Source: Tsukamurella sputi (GTDB lineage Bacteria > Actinomycetota > Actinomycetes > Mycobacteriales > Mycobacteriaceae). From it: DNA of 64,000 nt. The notes below the pieces were generated by a model. The model saw nothing but the letters and a program-made list of their open reading frames with translations. It searched no databases and had not been told where the DNA came from. This document shows positions 48,079 through 57,770 of this stretch, in pieces (the stretch's first letter is position 1; the number at the start of each line of letters is the position of its first letter). A program made the translations under genes and the position numbers. The stretch covers positions 591,850 to 655,849 of the forward strand of contig NZ_VIGV01000004.1 of the NCBI RefSeq assembly GCF_007858445.1, in the 5' to 3' direction.

Positions 48079-49245
48079 TCAGCTCCCAGGCTTCGGGGTC
48101 GGGGCGCTCGACGGGCTGCTCGGCTTCGAGGAGGACGGTGCGCCCTGGCTCGGCGCCGCCGGCTTCGTCTCGGCCGGCTTCTCGCCCGGCTTCGGCGGGA
48201 TGTACTGGAACGTCGGTGCAGGCGGCAGCATCGCTCCGATCGCGGGGAAGTCGACCGACAGCCGAACGTTGAGGACCGGGCCGTTGGGGGTGTTCGGCAT
48301 GGCCTTGCGCACGTTGTCGAGAAGCTGTCCGATCTGGATGCCGACGCCGGTGGCGCTTCCGTTCGGGAAGGCGTTCAGCAGCGGGATCATCAGGTTCACC
48401 AGCATAGGGCTGGCCGTCTTGAGGCCCTCGATCGCCTTCGGGTCGAGGATCTTCTGCAGGGCGGCCGTGAGGCTGTCCTTCTCGTCCGTGATCGCGTTCA
48501 TCGTGGCCTTGCCGCGGTTCACCCAGCCCTTGTCGTGCACGGGCTTGAAGTTGTACAGCGTGCTCAGCGCCGGGATCATCGCCGCGGTCGTCGCGTCCGC
48601 GTTCTGGATCGACTGCGTGATGAGCGGGAAGGTCTGCGCGGTGGACAGGCGCTGGGTGTCCTGGACCGCCTGCGCGACGCTGCCGAGAGCGGTGAACAGC
48701 GGCAGCATGGCCTTCGACGAGGCGTCGAAGTTGAGCAGGATCTGGCTCATGTGCGGGCGCAGGGCGTCACTGTTGACGTCGCCGATCGTCATGATCATGT
48801 TCGACACGGTGTTGTCGGTGATCGGCTTGGTCGGCGCGATCTGAGCGCCCTCCTTCAGTGCCCCGCCCCCGTCGTGCGGGGTCAGGATGACCTCGGAGAC
48901 GCCGAAGAGGTTACCGGCGGAGTACGCCGCCTCGACGTTGTTGGTCAGCGACTTTCCGTCGGCCTGCTTCATGGTGACCTTGACGCCCTGCTGGCCGTTG
49001 CCCAGCGCCGAGACGCCGGTGACGGTGCCCACCTGGATGCCCTGGATCCGGACGGGCGCGCCGTCCTTGATGCCGGCGGCCACCGCGGGGGAGCGGAGCG
49101 TGAACGAGAACTCGTCCTTGGGCCAGAGGGCCTTGACCAACCAGCCGACGAGCAGGATCGCGAGGATGACCGCGACCGCGATGATCCCGCGGCGCCGCAG
49201 CACCGAGCGCTCGATCGACATTCCGGGTACGGATACGACTCCCAT
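48079..49245 (-). CDS. Mce family protein MceA
   Basis: A 388-residue Mce subunit, first of the six. The anchor is IIAVAVILAILLVGWLV; the Mce domain starts FSFTLRSPAVAAGIKDGAPV and includes FGVSEVILTP; a helical region follows, and the last ~50 residues are Pro/Ser/Lys-rich and disordered. ATG at 49245 has AAGGGG six bases upstream, overlapping the yrbEB stop region. A second ATG eight codons in is possible. Confidence 0.92.
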   Translation of the reverse strand: MGVVSVPGMSIERSVLRRRGIIAVAVILAILLVGWLVKALWPKDEFSFTLRSPAVAAGIKDGAPVRIQGIQVGTVTGVSALGNGQQGVKVTMKQADGKSLTNNVEAAYSAGNLFGVSEVILTPHDGGGALKEGAQIAPTKPITDNTVSNMIMTIGDVNSDALRPHMSQILLNFDASSKAMLPLFTALGSVAQAVQDTQRLSTAQTFPLITQSIQNADATTAAMIPALSTLYNFKPVHDKGWVNRGKATMNAITDEKDSLTAALQKILDPKAIEGLKTASPMLVNLMIPLLNAFPNGSATGVGIQIGQLLDNVRKAMPNTPNGPVLNVRLSVDFPAIGAMLPPAPTFQYIPPKPGEKPAETKPAAPSQGAPSSSKPSSPSSAPTPKPGS

Positions 49246-49248
49246 TGG

Positions 49249-50112
49249 TTACCCCTTGAAGTAGACCGGGGAGGTGAAGCCCCACAGCGCGACGGTCATG
49301 ACGAGGTTGAGGACGACGACCGCCACCAGACTCGCGCGGATCGCTCGGCCGGAGGCCGTGCCCACGCCCTCCGGTCCGCCCGAGGCGAAGAAGCCCTGGT
49401 AGCAGTGGATGATGATGACGGCGGTCAGGAAGACGGCCACCTTGATCACGGAGAATATGACGTCGGGGCCGCTCACGAACTGACTGAAGTAGTGGTCGTA
49501 GGTGCCCGACGGCATGCCGTACACGGACTTGACGACCCAGGCGCACGAGACCCACGACAGGATCAGCGTGATCAGGTAGACGGGCACCACCGCGATGAGG
49601 CCCGCGAGCACGCGGGTGGTCACGACGAAGGACACCGAGCGCAGGCCGAGCGACTCGAGAGCGTCGATCTCCTCGTTGATGCGCATGGCACCGATCTCGG
49701 CGGTCATGCGGCAGCCGGCCTGTGCGGCGAAGCCGACGCCCGCGAGCATCGGGGCGAACTCGCGGGTGTTCGCGAAGGACGCGACGACCGCGGTGAGCGG
49801 GCCCATGCCGAGCATGTTGAGGATGGCGAAGCCCTGCACCGCGACGATGCCGCCGACGGTGATGCCGAGCACGGCGAGCACGGGCGCGGTGCCGCCGCCG
49901 ACGATGAGAGCGCCACGGCCCCAGGTGATATCGGTCAGGATGACCATGATCTGGGAGCGGTAGTGCTTGATCGCGTGGGGAACGGTGCGGATCACCTCGG
50001 CCACGAAGGAGACGACGTGGCCGATCGTGTCGAAGAGGCTCCACGCGGATCCGGAGGCCCCGAACAGATTGAAGAACCAGCGTGTGCCCCGGGGGCGGTA
50101 AACGGTTGCCAT
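49249..50112 (-). CDS. MCE-system permease YrbEB (MlaE family)
   Basis: A 287-residue integral membrane permease with about five to six helices, homologous to MlaE, the channel for lipid movement in an MCE ABC transporter. The family core, MTAEIGAMRINEEIDALESLG, is present (the interface to the ATPase MceG/Mkl). No ATPase gene is in this operon; in mycobacteria one unlinked Mkl serves several mce loci. AGGTGAG lies upstream of the ATG. Confidence 0.93.
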   Translation of the reverse strand: MATVYRPRGTRWFFNLFGASGSAWSLFDTIGHVVSFVAEVIRTVPHAIKHYRSQIMVILTDITWGRGALIVGGGTAPVLAVLGITVGGIVAVQGFAILNMLGMGPLTAVVASFANTREFAPMLAGVGFAAQAGCRMTAEIGAMRINEEIDALESLGLRSVSFVVTTRVLAGLIAVVPVYLITLILSWVSCAWVVKSVYGMPSGTYDHYFSQFVSGPDVIFSVIKVAVFLTAVIIIHCYQGFFASGGPEGVGTASGRAIRASLVAVVVLNLVMTVALWGFTSPVYFKG

Positions 50113-50171
50113 GTTTCAGCTCACCTGTGTCGGGGTTGAAAGGGGAAGTGCCAAGCAGGTGCGGATCATGG

Positions 50172-51029
50172 TCAGCCCACCTGCATGGGGAAGAACATCG
50201 TCGTGACCTGCGTGATGAGCAGGTTCAACGCGAAGATGACGACGAAGGACAGCACGACGGTCGCGTTCACGGCGTCGGCGACGCCGCGCGAGCCGCCGCG
50301 CGCCTCGAGGCCGCGCTGGCAGCCGATGATCGCGATCACGGTGCCGAAGATGATCGACTTGACCAGCGAGATCCATACGTCGATGGGGTGCGCGAAGGAG
50401 CCGAAGGACAGCCAGTAGGCGCCGGGCGTCACACCCTGGCCGCCGACGGCGACGAGGTAGCCGGCGATGGTGCCGACGGCGATCACGAGGATGTTGATGA
50501 GGGGCGCGACCACCCACGCGGCCAGCAGGCGCGGCACGACGAGGCGGTTGAGCGGGTTGATGCCCATCACCCGCATGGCGTCCGTCTCCTCGCGGATGGT
50601 GCGCGCGCCGAGGTCGGCGGCGATGGCCGAGGCGCCGGCGCCGGCGAGCAGCAGTCCGGTCGCGATGGGAGCGCCCTGGGTGATGACGGCGAGACCGCCC
50701 GCTGCGCCCGACAGGGAGTCGGCGCCGAGCTGGGCGATGATGTTGCCGATCTGGATCGAGATGACGATGCCGAACGGGATGGCGATCAGGATGCCGGGGA
50801 AGGTGGTGACCCCGACCATGTACCAGATCTGGTTCAGCGCCTCTTTCCACTGCAGGCGGCCACGGATCGTATCGGTGACCAGAGCGACCAGCGACATGAT
50901 CAGCATCCGGACGCTCCGGCCGATCGTGCGGATGGAATCCACGACGGTGCTGGAGAAGTTCTTGCTGATGATCGACCAGTAGGAAGGTCGCTTGGCAGGT
51001 GCGCCGCCCTGCGCAACGGATTGCGTCAC
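50172..51029 (-). CDS. MCE-system permease YrbEA (MlaE family)
   Basis: A 285-residue permease, partner of YrbEB. It has the same helix plan and core, LGARTIREETDAMRVMGINP. Polar N-terminus of ~45 residues. GTG at 51029 is chosen because GAGGAG is 9-10 bases upstream; an earlier ATG exists but would overlap the promoter. First gene of the mce operon. Confidence 0.92.
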   Translation of the reverse strand: MTQSVAQGGAPAKRPSYWSIISKNFSSTVVDSIRTIGRSVRMLIMSLVALVTDTIRGRLQWKEALNQIWYMVGVTTFPGILIAIPFGIVISIQIGNIIAQLGADSLSGAAGGLAVITQGAPIATGLLLAGAGASAIAADLGARTIREETDAMRVMGINPLNRLVVPRLLAAWVVAPLINILVIAVGTIAGYLVAVGGQGVTPGAYWLSFGSFAHPIDVWISLVKSIIFGTVIAIIGCQRGLEARGGSRGVADAVNATVVLSFVVIFALNLLITQVTTMFFPMQVG

Positions 51030-51049
51030 CGCGAACGTCTCCTCTCGAC

Positions 51050-51107
51050 TGTGGCCACACTGTGACCCACATACTGCGTTCTCAGGTGTATGACCGAGCA
51101 CACTATA
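51050..51107 (-). promoter_or_regulatory. mce operon promoter and nearby palindrome
   Basis: On the minus strand, TATAGT (51107-51102) is a strong -10 box about 70 bases before the yrbEA start; the -35 (ACGCAC) is poor. TGTGGCCACA (51050-51059) is a perfect 10-base palindrome between promoter and gene, a possible operator. No regulator gene is adjacent. Confidence 0.45.
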
Positions 51108-51285
51108 CCCGGCGGACGAGTGATGTGCGTCATTGGCCTGCTTCGCCGAAGACGGGTGAGCGACTCGTCAGTAACATTTGGTGGAGTCGGCGGATCGGGT
51201 TCATCCGCTCAGGTCAGGCGGGGTGCGCCGAAAGTGATATCGCAAAGCGTCGGCCCGTCGGGCGAGGGTGGCCGCGGGGTGCGAG

Positions 51286-51301
51286 TAGATTCGCACGGGT
51301 G
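51286..51301 (+). promoter_or_regulatory. -10 box for leaderless wecA
   Basis: TAGATT at 51286-51291 ends 7 bases before the GTG at 51299; no ribosome-binding site is visible. Confidence 0.5.
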
Positions 51302-52477
51302 CACATCGAGATGCTTGGCGGGCCGGTCGTCGGTGGCGGCGCTGCCGGTGTCCCGATGCGGGAGTTGCTGGTAGTAGGACTGACAGCTGCAGTTGTCACA
51401 TTCTTCGCAACGTCGCTGGTGCGGGTCGTGGCGACCCGGTTCGGGGCCGTCGCGGTGCCTCGCGCGCGCGATGTCCACGTCGTGCCCACGCCCCGCCTCG
51501 GTGGGGTCGGCATCTATATAGGGATGGCCACCGGCATCTTCTTGGCGGCGCAGCTGCCGGCTCTCACACGCGGCTTCGCCTATTCCAAGGACGCGGTCGC
51601 CGTGCTCGTCGCCGGCGCGGTGATCGTGGTGGTCGGAATCATCGACGACCGATGGGGCGTCGATGCGCTCACCAAACTGGTCGGGCAGATCTTCGCCGCC
51701 GCGCTCCTCGTCGTGATGGGGGTGGCCTGGAACGTCGTCTACGTCCCCGGGATCAATACGACGGTGGTCCTCGACCAGCTGCAGGCGGGATTGCTCACCG
51801 TGGTCGTGGCGGTGGCGACCGTCAACGCCATGAACTTCATCGACGGACTCGACGGTCTGCTGGCGGGCGTGGCCGCGCTCGCGGCGCTCGCCATCCTCAT
51901 CTTCTCCGTGGGTCTGATGTTCGATTCGGGCGGTGACGCCCCGTCGTACCCGCCGGCCATGATCACCGCGGCCCTCTTCGGCGCGTGCATGGGCTTCCTG
52001 CCGCACAACTTCCAGCCGGCCCGGATCTTCATGGGCGACTCGGGGTCGATGTTGCTGGGCCTGACGTTGGCCGCCGCGTCCACGTCCGCGTCGGGCCGGA
52101 TCTCGCAGAACGCGTACGGCACCACCGACATCTTCGCGCTGCTGCTGCCCCTGCTGCTCGCGGTGGCGGTGATGTTCGTGCCGATGCTCGACCTCCTGCT
52201 CGCCGTCGTCCGCCGCACGCGCGCGGGGGTGCACCCCTTCACCGCCGACAAGATGCACCTGCATCACCGGCTGCTGCAGATCGGCCACAGCCAACGTCGC
52301 GTGGTGGTGGTCATCTACCTGTGGGTGGGTGTGCTGGGCCTGAGTGCCGCGGCCTCGACGATGCTGCCGCCGGCGCTCATCGCGCCGCTGTTCGGGGCGG
52401 GCCTGCTCTGCGCCCTCGTGTTCACCGTGGTGCCGCGGATCGTGCCCCGTCTGCGCGAGCGTTACTCGAAAAGCTAG
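51299..52477 (+). CDS. wecA: Decaprenyl-phosphate GlcNAc-1-phosphate transferase WecA (Rfe)
   Basis: A 392-residue integral membrane enzyme of the PNPT superfamily, with about 11 helices. It transfers GlcNAc-1-phosphate to decaprenyl phosphate, the first step of the arabinogalactan linker. Active-site segments seen: GIIDDRWG, NAMNFIDGLDGLLAG, MGDSGSMLLG and the cytoplasmic HHRL loop (KMHLHHRLLQIGH). GTG at 51299 is chosen from the -10 spacing; ATG at 51311 is an alternative. Same position as Rv1302, before the atp operon. Confidence 0.93.
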   Translation: MHIEMLGGPVVGGGAAGVPMRELLVVGLTAAVVTFFATSLVRVVATRFGAVAVPRARDVHVVPTPRLGGVGIYIGMATGIFLAAQLPALTRGFAYSKDAVAVLVAGAVIVVVGIIDDRWGVDALTKLVGQIFAAALLVVMGVAWNVVYVPGINTTVVLDQLQAGLLTVVVAVATVNAMNFIDGLDGLLAGVAALAALAILIFSVGLMFDSGGDAPSYPPAMITAALFGACMGFLPHNFQPARIFMGDSGSMLLGLTLAAASTSASGRISQNAYGTTDIFALLLPLLLAVAVMFVPMLDLLLAVVRRTRAGVHPFTADKMHLHHRLLQIGHSQRRVVVVIYLWVGVLGLSAAASTMLPPALIAPLFGAGLLCALVFTVVPRIVPRLRERYSKS

Positions 52478-52500
52478 AGGTCAGCTGTAGCGACCATGGT

Positions 52501-52529
52501 TTCACAGGACGCTTGTCCTGTAGTACTAT
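52501..52529 (+). promoter_or_regulatory. atp operon promoter with internal palindrome
   Basis: TTCACA (52501-52506), 17 bases, TACTAT (52524-52529). Inside it is a perfect inverted repeat, ACAGGAC (52504-52510), 4 bases, GTCCTGT (52515-52521), which overlaps the -35 and fills most of the spacer. Either an operator or, in RNA from wecA, a terminator hairpin. Confidence 0.7.
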
Positions 52530-52535
52530 CGTGCG

Positions 52536-52712
52536 TAGTTGATGGCGGAGATCGAGGAGCACCCCAGGTGTGGGGAGCCTCGCTACTTCTTGGTAGAGTC
52601 TCAGCCAATCACAAAGAATCCGTGATGTGACCCACGCTACGGATTCGGCAGACGCCGCCCCCGGTCGCCGCGAGACCTTCGCAGGAGCGACCCTGACCCC
52701 GAAGGAGGGGAC
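52536..52712 (+). promoter_or_regulatory. atp operon leader
   Basis: About 175 bases of leader. Hairpin 1: CGAGG...CCTCG with CCCC/GGGG inside (about 52552-52582). Hairpin 2: GAATCCGT (52616-52623) and ACGGATTC (52639-52646), perfect. AAGGAGGGG precedes the atpI ATG. Confidence 0.45.
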
Positions 52713-53126
52713 ATGACGACGCCGGCCCCCTCCGTCGACGGTTCGCCCACCCGCAGCGTCGTGACCTTCGTGAACCCGATCGTGATCGTGGCCGGCCTCT
52801 CGGTGATCGCCGCGGGCGTCGGCACCGCCTTCGGGCACCCCTGGTTCGCCGCGTGGTTCCTGCTCGGCGGCCTCATGTCCGTTCTCAACGCCAAGCTGGC
52901 GGTTCTCAAGGTGGCCACGGTCACCGCGGAGAACGAGCCCCGCAAGACCCCGGTCGCCGTGAACTCGATGTTCCGGCTCGGCGTCGTCTCCGTCATCGCG
53001 ATCGTCATCGCCTACTTCTTCCGGCCCGATGGGCTGGGCGTGATCTTCGGCCTCGCCGTCGGTCAGATCGTCCTCGTCCTGAACACCGTCATCCCCGTTC
53101 TGAAAGGGCTTCGCCAGCAGTCATGA
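52713..53126 (+). CDS. ATP synthase protein I (AtpI-like)
   Basis: A 137-residue membrane protein with four helices, in the place of Rv1303, between wecA and atpB. AtpI proteins help assemble the c-ring or import magnesium in some bacteria; here only position and hydrophobic plan support the name. Strong ribosome-binding site (AAGGAGGGG). Its stop overlaps the atpB ATG by four bases. Confidence 0.8.
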   Translation: MTTPAPSVDGSPTRSVVTFVNPIVIVAGLSVIAAGVGTAFGHPWFAAWFLLGGLMSVLNAKLAVLKVATVTAENEPRKTPVAVNSMFRLGVVSVIAIVIAYFFRPDGLGVIFGLAVGQIVLVLNTVIPVLKGLRQQS

Positions 53127-53875
53127 ACACCAATCTGTACGCCGAGGGCTCGATCAAGGTCGCCCACTACAAGTCGTTCGAGCTGTTCGGCATGACTTTT
53201 CACTGGGACACGATCCTGGCCACGTCCATCGCGGCGGCGATCGTTCTCATCCTGGCGTTCATCCTGAAGGCGAAGGTCACCTCGACCGGCGTCCCGAGCG
53301 GTGTGCAGCTGTTCTGGGAGGCCATCACCATCCAGCTGCGCGGCCAGATCGAGTCGGCGATCGGCATGCGCGTCGCGCCCTTCCTGCTGCCGCTGGCCAT
53401 CGCGCTGTTCACCCTGATCCTCTTCGCGAACTGGCTCGCGGTGCTGCCGCAGCAGTACACCGGTGAGGGCGGCGCGCCCACCGAGATCTTCATGCCGCCG
53501 GCCGCCGACGTCAGCTTCGTCTACGCGCTCGTCCTGGTCGTCTACGTCGGCTACCACCTCGCCGGCTTCACCACGCACGGCATCTTCGGCTACCCCGCGA
53601 AGGTCGTGAAGGGCCACGCGATCGGCCTGGCGCCGATCAACGTGATCGAGGAGCTCATCTCGAAGCCGCTCTCGCTGGCGCTGCGACTCTTCGGCAACGT
53701 CTTCGCCGGCACGGTCATGGTCGCGGTCATCGCGCTCCTGCCGGCCTACATCCTCTGGTTCCCGAACTCCCTGTGGAAGTCCTTCGAGCTCTTCGTCGGC
53801 CTCATCCAGGCGTTCATCTTCTCGCTCCTGACCATCCTGTACTTCTCCACCTCCATGGAGAAGACGCACCACTGA
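53123..53875 (+). CDS. atpB: ATP synthase F0 subunit a
   Basis: A 250-residue membrane subunit forming the proton half-channels. The essential arginine is in LSLALRLFGNVFAG (helix 4). Five to six helices; normal mycobacterial length. Overlaps atpI by four bases. Confidence 0.97.
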   Translation: MNTNLYAEGSIKVAHYKSFELFGMTFHWDTILATSIAAAIVLILAFILKAKVTSTGVPSGVQLFWEAITIQLRGQIESAIGMRVAPFLLPLAIALFTLILFANWLAVLPQQYTGEGGAPTEIFMPPAADVSFVYALVLVVYVGYHLAGFTTHGIFGYPAKVVKGHAIGLAPINVIEELISKPLSLALRLFGNVFAGTVMVAVIALLPAYILWFPNSLWKSFELFVGLIQAFIFSLLTILYFSTSMEKTHH

Positions 53876-53953
53876 CCTGACCGCGGCCCACACGGGCCAC
53901 GGCCATGAAGACCCTGGTAGGCCGACTACCAGAAACCGAAAGGGAAAAGATAA

Positions 53954-54199
<246 letters not shown>

Positions 54200-54228
54200 C
54201 TCGCTCGTAAGAAACGGGAACTGACGTC

Positions 54229-54741
54229 ATGCAGCTCGCTGAGGGTAACTTCCTCCTCCCCACCGCGGGAACCTTCCTCTCGTGCCTGATCATCTTCTTG
54301 ATCGTGCTCGGAGTGATCTGGTTCTTCGTGGCACCTTCCATCCAGAAGGTCCTGGACGATCGCGAAAAGATGATCAACCAGACCGCGAACGACGGTCGCG
54401 CCGCGGCCAAGGGATTCGAGGACGCCGAGTCGGAGTACCGCGCCGGAATCGCTTCCGCCCGCGGTGAGGCCGGCAGCATCCGCGACGAGGCGCGCGCCAG
54501 TGGCCGCGCCTCGATGGAGGAACAGAAGCAGCGGGCTGCGGCCGAGGCGGACGCGATCACGCGGGAGAAGACCGAGCAGCTGCGCACCGCGGGCGAGTCC
54601 GCGGCCGCGGCGGCGCGCGCCGATCTCGCTCCGCTCTCGGCGTCGTTGGCGAGCCGCGTGCTCGGCTTCGACGTGACGCAGGACCCGGCCCTCAAGGCGA
54701 AGCTGGATGCACTCTCGACCGACAAGGTGGTGAAGAACTAA
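54229..54741 (+). CDS. atpF: ATP synthase F0 subunit b
   Basis: A 170-residue stalk subunit: one N-terminal membrane helix (FLSCLIIFLIVLGVIWFFV), then a long Ala/Glu/Arg helix that pairs with the second b-type chain from the next gene. The next gene begins on the base after its stop. Confidence 0.95.
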   Translation: MQLAEGNFLLPTAGTFLSCLIIFLIVLGVIWFFVAPSIQKVLDDREKMINQTANDGRAAAKGFEDAESEYRAGIASARGEAGSIRDEARASGRASMEEQKQRAAAEADAITREKTEQLRTAGESAAAAARADLAPLSASLASRVLGFDVTQDPALKAKLDALSTDKVVKN

Positions 54742-56088
54742 ATGGGTGTCTTTATCGGCAACCTGATCGCCTTCGCGGTCATCCTCTTCGTCCTGTGGAA
54801 GTTCGTCGTTCCGCCGGTGAAGCGGCTCATGAAGGAGCGCCAGGACACCGTCCGGGCGCAGCTGGAGGAGTCGCGCATCGCGCAGGAGAAGCTGTCGCAG
54901 GCGGGGCAGGCGGGGGAGCGGGCTCGCTCCGACGCCGCCCGCGAGGGCAGCCAGATCCGCGACGAGGCCCGTGGTGATGCGGACGCGATCCGCGACGAGC
55001 TGCGCGCCCAGACCGACCGTGAGGTCGCCCGGATCGGCGAGCACGGTGAGGGTCAGGTCGCGCTCAACCGCAGCAACCTGGTGCGGGGCTTCCGTGCCGG
55101 TCTCGGCGCCGAGGCCGTCGAGGTCGCCGGACGACTCGTCCGCGAGCACCTCAGCGCTCCCGCCAACCAGTCCGCGTCCGTCGATCGCGCGCTCACCGAG
55201 CTCGAGTCGATGACGCAGGGCGCCGACGAGGTGCGCGTCACCGAGGCGGACCGGATCGGTACGCGCTCGCTGCGCGCCTCGAGCCGCGATGCCGTGCGCC
55301 AGCTGGCCGCGGGCTTCGACGAGCGGACCGTCGGTACCGACGAGGCCGCGCTGGCCCGCGTCGCCGACGACCTGGCCGACGTCGTCAACGTTCTCAACGA
55401 GCAGCCGGTGCTGCGCAAGCACCTCGCCGAGTCGGCGGAGGCCCCCGAGGCCAAGCGCACGCTCGTCGCGAACCTCTTCGGCGGCAAGATCAGCGCCGAA
55501 GCCACCGCCTTCCTCCAGGACGCCGCGGCGGCCAAGTGGTCGGCCCCGGCCGACTTCGCGACCGCGGTCGAGCGTCAGGCCCGCGTGGCCGTGCTGCTCG
55601 GCGCCGAGCGCGCCGGCAAGCTCGACGAGACCGAGGACCAGCTGTTCCGTGCGGGGCGCATCCTCGAGGGCGAGCCCGAGCTCACCGCGGCACTGTCCGA
55701 CACCCGCGCTCCGGCCGCGGCCCGCATCACGCTGCTGGACAAGGTCTTCGGCGGCAAGGTGAACGACTTCACCGCGGCGCTGCTGCGCCAGACGGTGCGC
55801 CTCGTGCGCGTCGGCCGCGTGGACGCCTCCGTCGCGTCGATCGCCGAGCTGGCAGCCGCCCGTCGCGGCGAGTCCGTCGCGGTGGTCGAGTCGCCCGTCG
55901 CTCTGACCGATGAGCAGAAGTCCCGCACCGCGGACCTGCTCGCCCGCATCTACCAGCGCAGGATCGCGGTCCAGACCGAGGTCGTCGCCGAGCTCCTGGG
56001 CGGCCTGCGCATCACGGTGGGCAACGAGGTCATCGAGGCCGACATCGCGTCGCGGCTCGACAAGGCCGCCGAACAGCTGCCCCGCTAA
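54742..56088 (+). CDS. atpFH: ATP synthase fused b'-delta subunit
   Basis: A 448-residue fusion found in Mycobacteriales. The N-terminal ~165 residues are a second b-type stalk (membrane helix [20 protein letters not shown], then coiled coil); the rest is the delta subunit that caps F1, ending [22 protein letters not shown]. The join lies near residues 165-180. It couples F0 to F1 in a single chain. Equivalent to Rv1307. Confidence 0.96.
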   Translation: MGVFIGNLIAFAVILFVLWKFVVPPVKRLMKERQDTVRAQLEESRIAQEKLSQAGQAGERARSDAAREGSQIRDEARGDADAIRDELRAQTDREVARIGEHGEGQVALNRSNLVRGFRAGLGAEAVEVAGRLVREHLSAPANQSASVDRALTELESMTQGADEVRVTEADRIGTRSLRASSRDAVRQLAAGFDERTVGTDEAALARVADDLADVVNVLNEQPVLRKHLAESAEAPEAKRTLVANLFGGKISAEATAFLQDAAAAKWSAPADFATAVERQARVAVLLGAERAGKLDETEDQLFRAGRILEGEPELTAALSDTRAPAAARITLLDKVFGGKVNDFTAALLRQTVRLVRVGRVDASVASIAELAAARRGESVAVVESPVALTDEQKSRTADLLARIYQRRIAVQTEVVAELLGGLRITVGNEVIEADIASRLDKAAEQLPR

Positions 56089-56135
56089 CACATACAAACT
56101 TCCACCCAGAACACAAAAGAGGGAAACGAGTACTC

Positions 56136-57770
56136 ATGGCTGAGTTGACGATCTCAACCGACGACGTCAAGGGCGCGATCGAGCAGTACGTCTCGACGTT
56201 CGAGGCCGACGCCTCCCGCGAGGAGATCGGCACCGTCTCCGACACCGCCGACGGCATCGCCCACGTGACCGGTCTGCCCGGTGCGATGGCGAATGAGCTG
56301 CTCGAGTTCCCCGGTGGGGTGCTCGGCGTGGCCCTGAACCTCGACGAGGACGAGATCGGCGCCGTCATCCTCGGTAACTACGAGTCGCTCGAGGAGGGCC
56401 AGCAGGTCCGCCGCACCGGCGACGTGCTGTCCGTGCCGGTGGGCGACAAGTTCCTCGGCCGAGTGGTCAACCCGCTCGGCCAGCCGATCGACGGCCTGGG
56501 CGACATCGAGGCCGAGGAGCAGCGCGTCCTCGAGCTGCAGGCCGCCACCGTGCTCGAGCGCCAGCCGGTCGAGGAGTCCCTCGCCACCGGCATCAAGGCC
56601 ATCGACGCGATGACCGCGATCGGTCGCGGCCAGCGCCAGCTGGTCATCGGTGACCGCAAGACCGGCAAGACCGCGGTCTGCGTCGACACCATCCTCAACC
56701 AGAAGTCCAACTGGGAGACCGGCGATCCGACCAAGCAGGTCCGCTGCATCTACGTCGCCATCGGCCAGAAGGGCTCGACGATCGCCGGCGTGAAGGCCGC
56801 GCTCGACGAGGCCGGCGCCATGGAGTACACGACCATCGTCGCGGCCCCCGCGTCCGACTCGGCCGGCTTCAAGTGGCTCGCCCCGTACACCGGTTCGGCC
56901 ATCGGCCAGCACTGGATGTACCAGGGCAAGCACGTCCTCATCGTCTTCGACGACCTGTCCAAGCAGGCCGAGGCCTACCGCGCCATCTCGCTGCTGCTGC
57001 GCCGCCCGCCGGGCCGCGAGGCCTACCCCGGCGACGTCTTCTACCTGCACTCCCGCCTGCTGGAGCGCTCGGCGAAGCTGTCCGACGCCCTCGGCGGCGG
57101 CTCGATGACGGCGCTGCCGATCATCGAGACCAAGGCCAACGACGTCTCGGCCTTCATCCCGACCAACGTCATCTCGATCACCGACGGCCAGGTCTTCCTC
57201 GAGTCCGACCTGTTCAACAAGGGCGTCCGCCCCGCGATCAACGTCGGTACCTCGGTGTCCCGCGTCGGTGGCGCCGCGCAGACCAAGGGCCTCAAGAAGG
57301 TCTCGGGCTCGCTGCGTCTGGAGCTCGCGCAGTTCCGTGAGCTGGAGGCCTTCTCGGCCTTCGCCTCGGACCTCGACGACGCCTCGAAGGCACAGCTGGC
57401 GCGCGGCGCCCGCTGGGTCGAGCTGCTCAAGCAGGACCAGTACAGCCCGTCGTCGGTCGAGGACGAGATCGTCTCGATCTACCTCTGCGGCGAGGGCCAC
57501 TACGACTCGGTGCCCGTCGAGGACGTGCGCCGCTTCGACGGTGAGCTGCTGAGCCACCTGCACCACGCGGCGGCCGGCGTCTACGAGGCCATCGCCGGCG
57601 GCAAGGTCCTCGAGAAGGACCAGGCGGAGATCCTGGTGGCCGAGACCAACCGCTTCAAGCAGAGCTTCCTCGCCTCCGACGGCTCGCGCGTGGTCAACGA
57701 GGCCGAGGCCGGCGCGCTGCCCGCCGAGGACGTCGAGCACGAGACGATCAAGGTCAAGCGCAATGGCTAG
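56136..57770 (+). CDS. atpA: ATP synthase F1 subunit alpha
   Basis: A 544-residue non-catalytic F1 subunit with Walker [10 protein letters not shown], the [13 protein letters not shown] segment and the closing region. It carries a C-terminal extension beyond E. coli alpha (513), as in mycobacteria, where the extension restrains ATP hydrolysis. ATG with AAAGAGGGAAA upstream. Ends eight bases inside atpG. Confidence 0.97.
   Translation: MAELTISTDDVKGAIEQYVSTFEADASREEIGTVSDTADGIAHVTGLPGAMANELLEFPGGVLGVALNLDEDEIGAVILGNYESLEEGQQVRRTGDVLSVPVGDKFLGRVVNPLGQPIDGLGDIEAEEQRVLELQAATVLERQPVEESLATGIKAIDAMTAIGRGQRQLVIGDRKTGKTAVCVDTILNQKSNWETGDPTKQVRCIYVAIGQKGSTIAGVKAALDEAGAMEYTTIVAAPASDSAGFKWLAPYTGSAIGQHWMYQGKHVLIVFDDLSKQAEAYRAISLLLRRPPGREAYPGDVFYLHSRLLERSAKLSDALGGGSMTALPIIETKANDVSAFIPTNVISITDGQVFLESDLFNKGVRPAINVGTSVSRVGGAAQTKGLKKVSGSLRLELAQFRELEAFSAFASDLDDASKAQLARGARWVELLKQDQYSPSSVEDEIVSIYLCGEGHYDSVPVEDVRRFDGELLSHLHHAAAGVYEAIAGGKVLEKDQAEILVAETNRFKQSFLASDGSRVVNEAEAGALPAEDVEHETIKVKRNG

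Noticed and set aside
43885-49245. Loss of an ATPase from the mce operon as evidence of decay
   Set aside because: Mycobacterial mce operons normally lack the ATPase and share an unlinked Mkl/MceG; all eight core genes here are intact.
53063-53893. Open frame opposite atpB
   Set aside because: Shadow of a well-recognised membrane protein gene; composition of charged repeats only.
54742-56088. atpFH as an assembly or frameshift fusion
   Set aside because: The b'-delta fusion is the normal state in Mycobacteriales and the junction is in frame.
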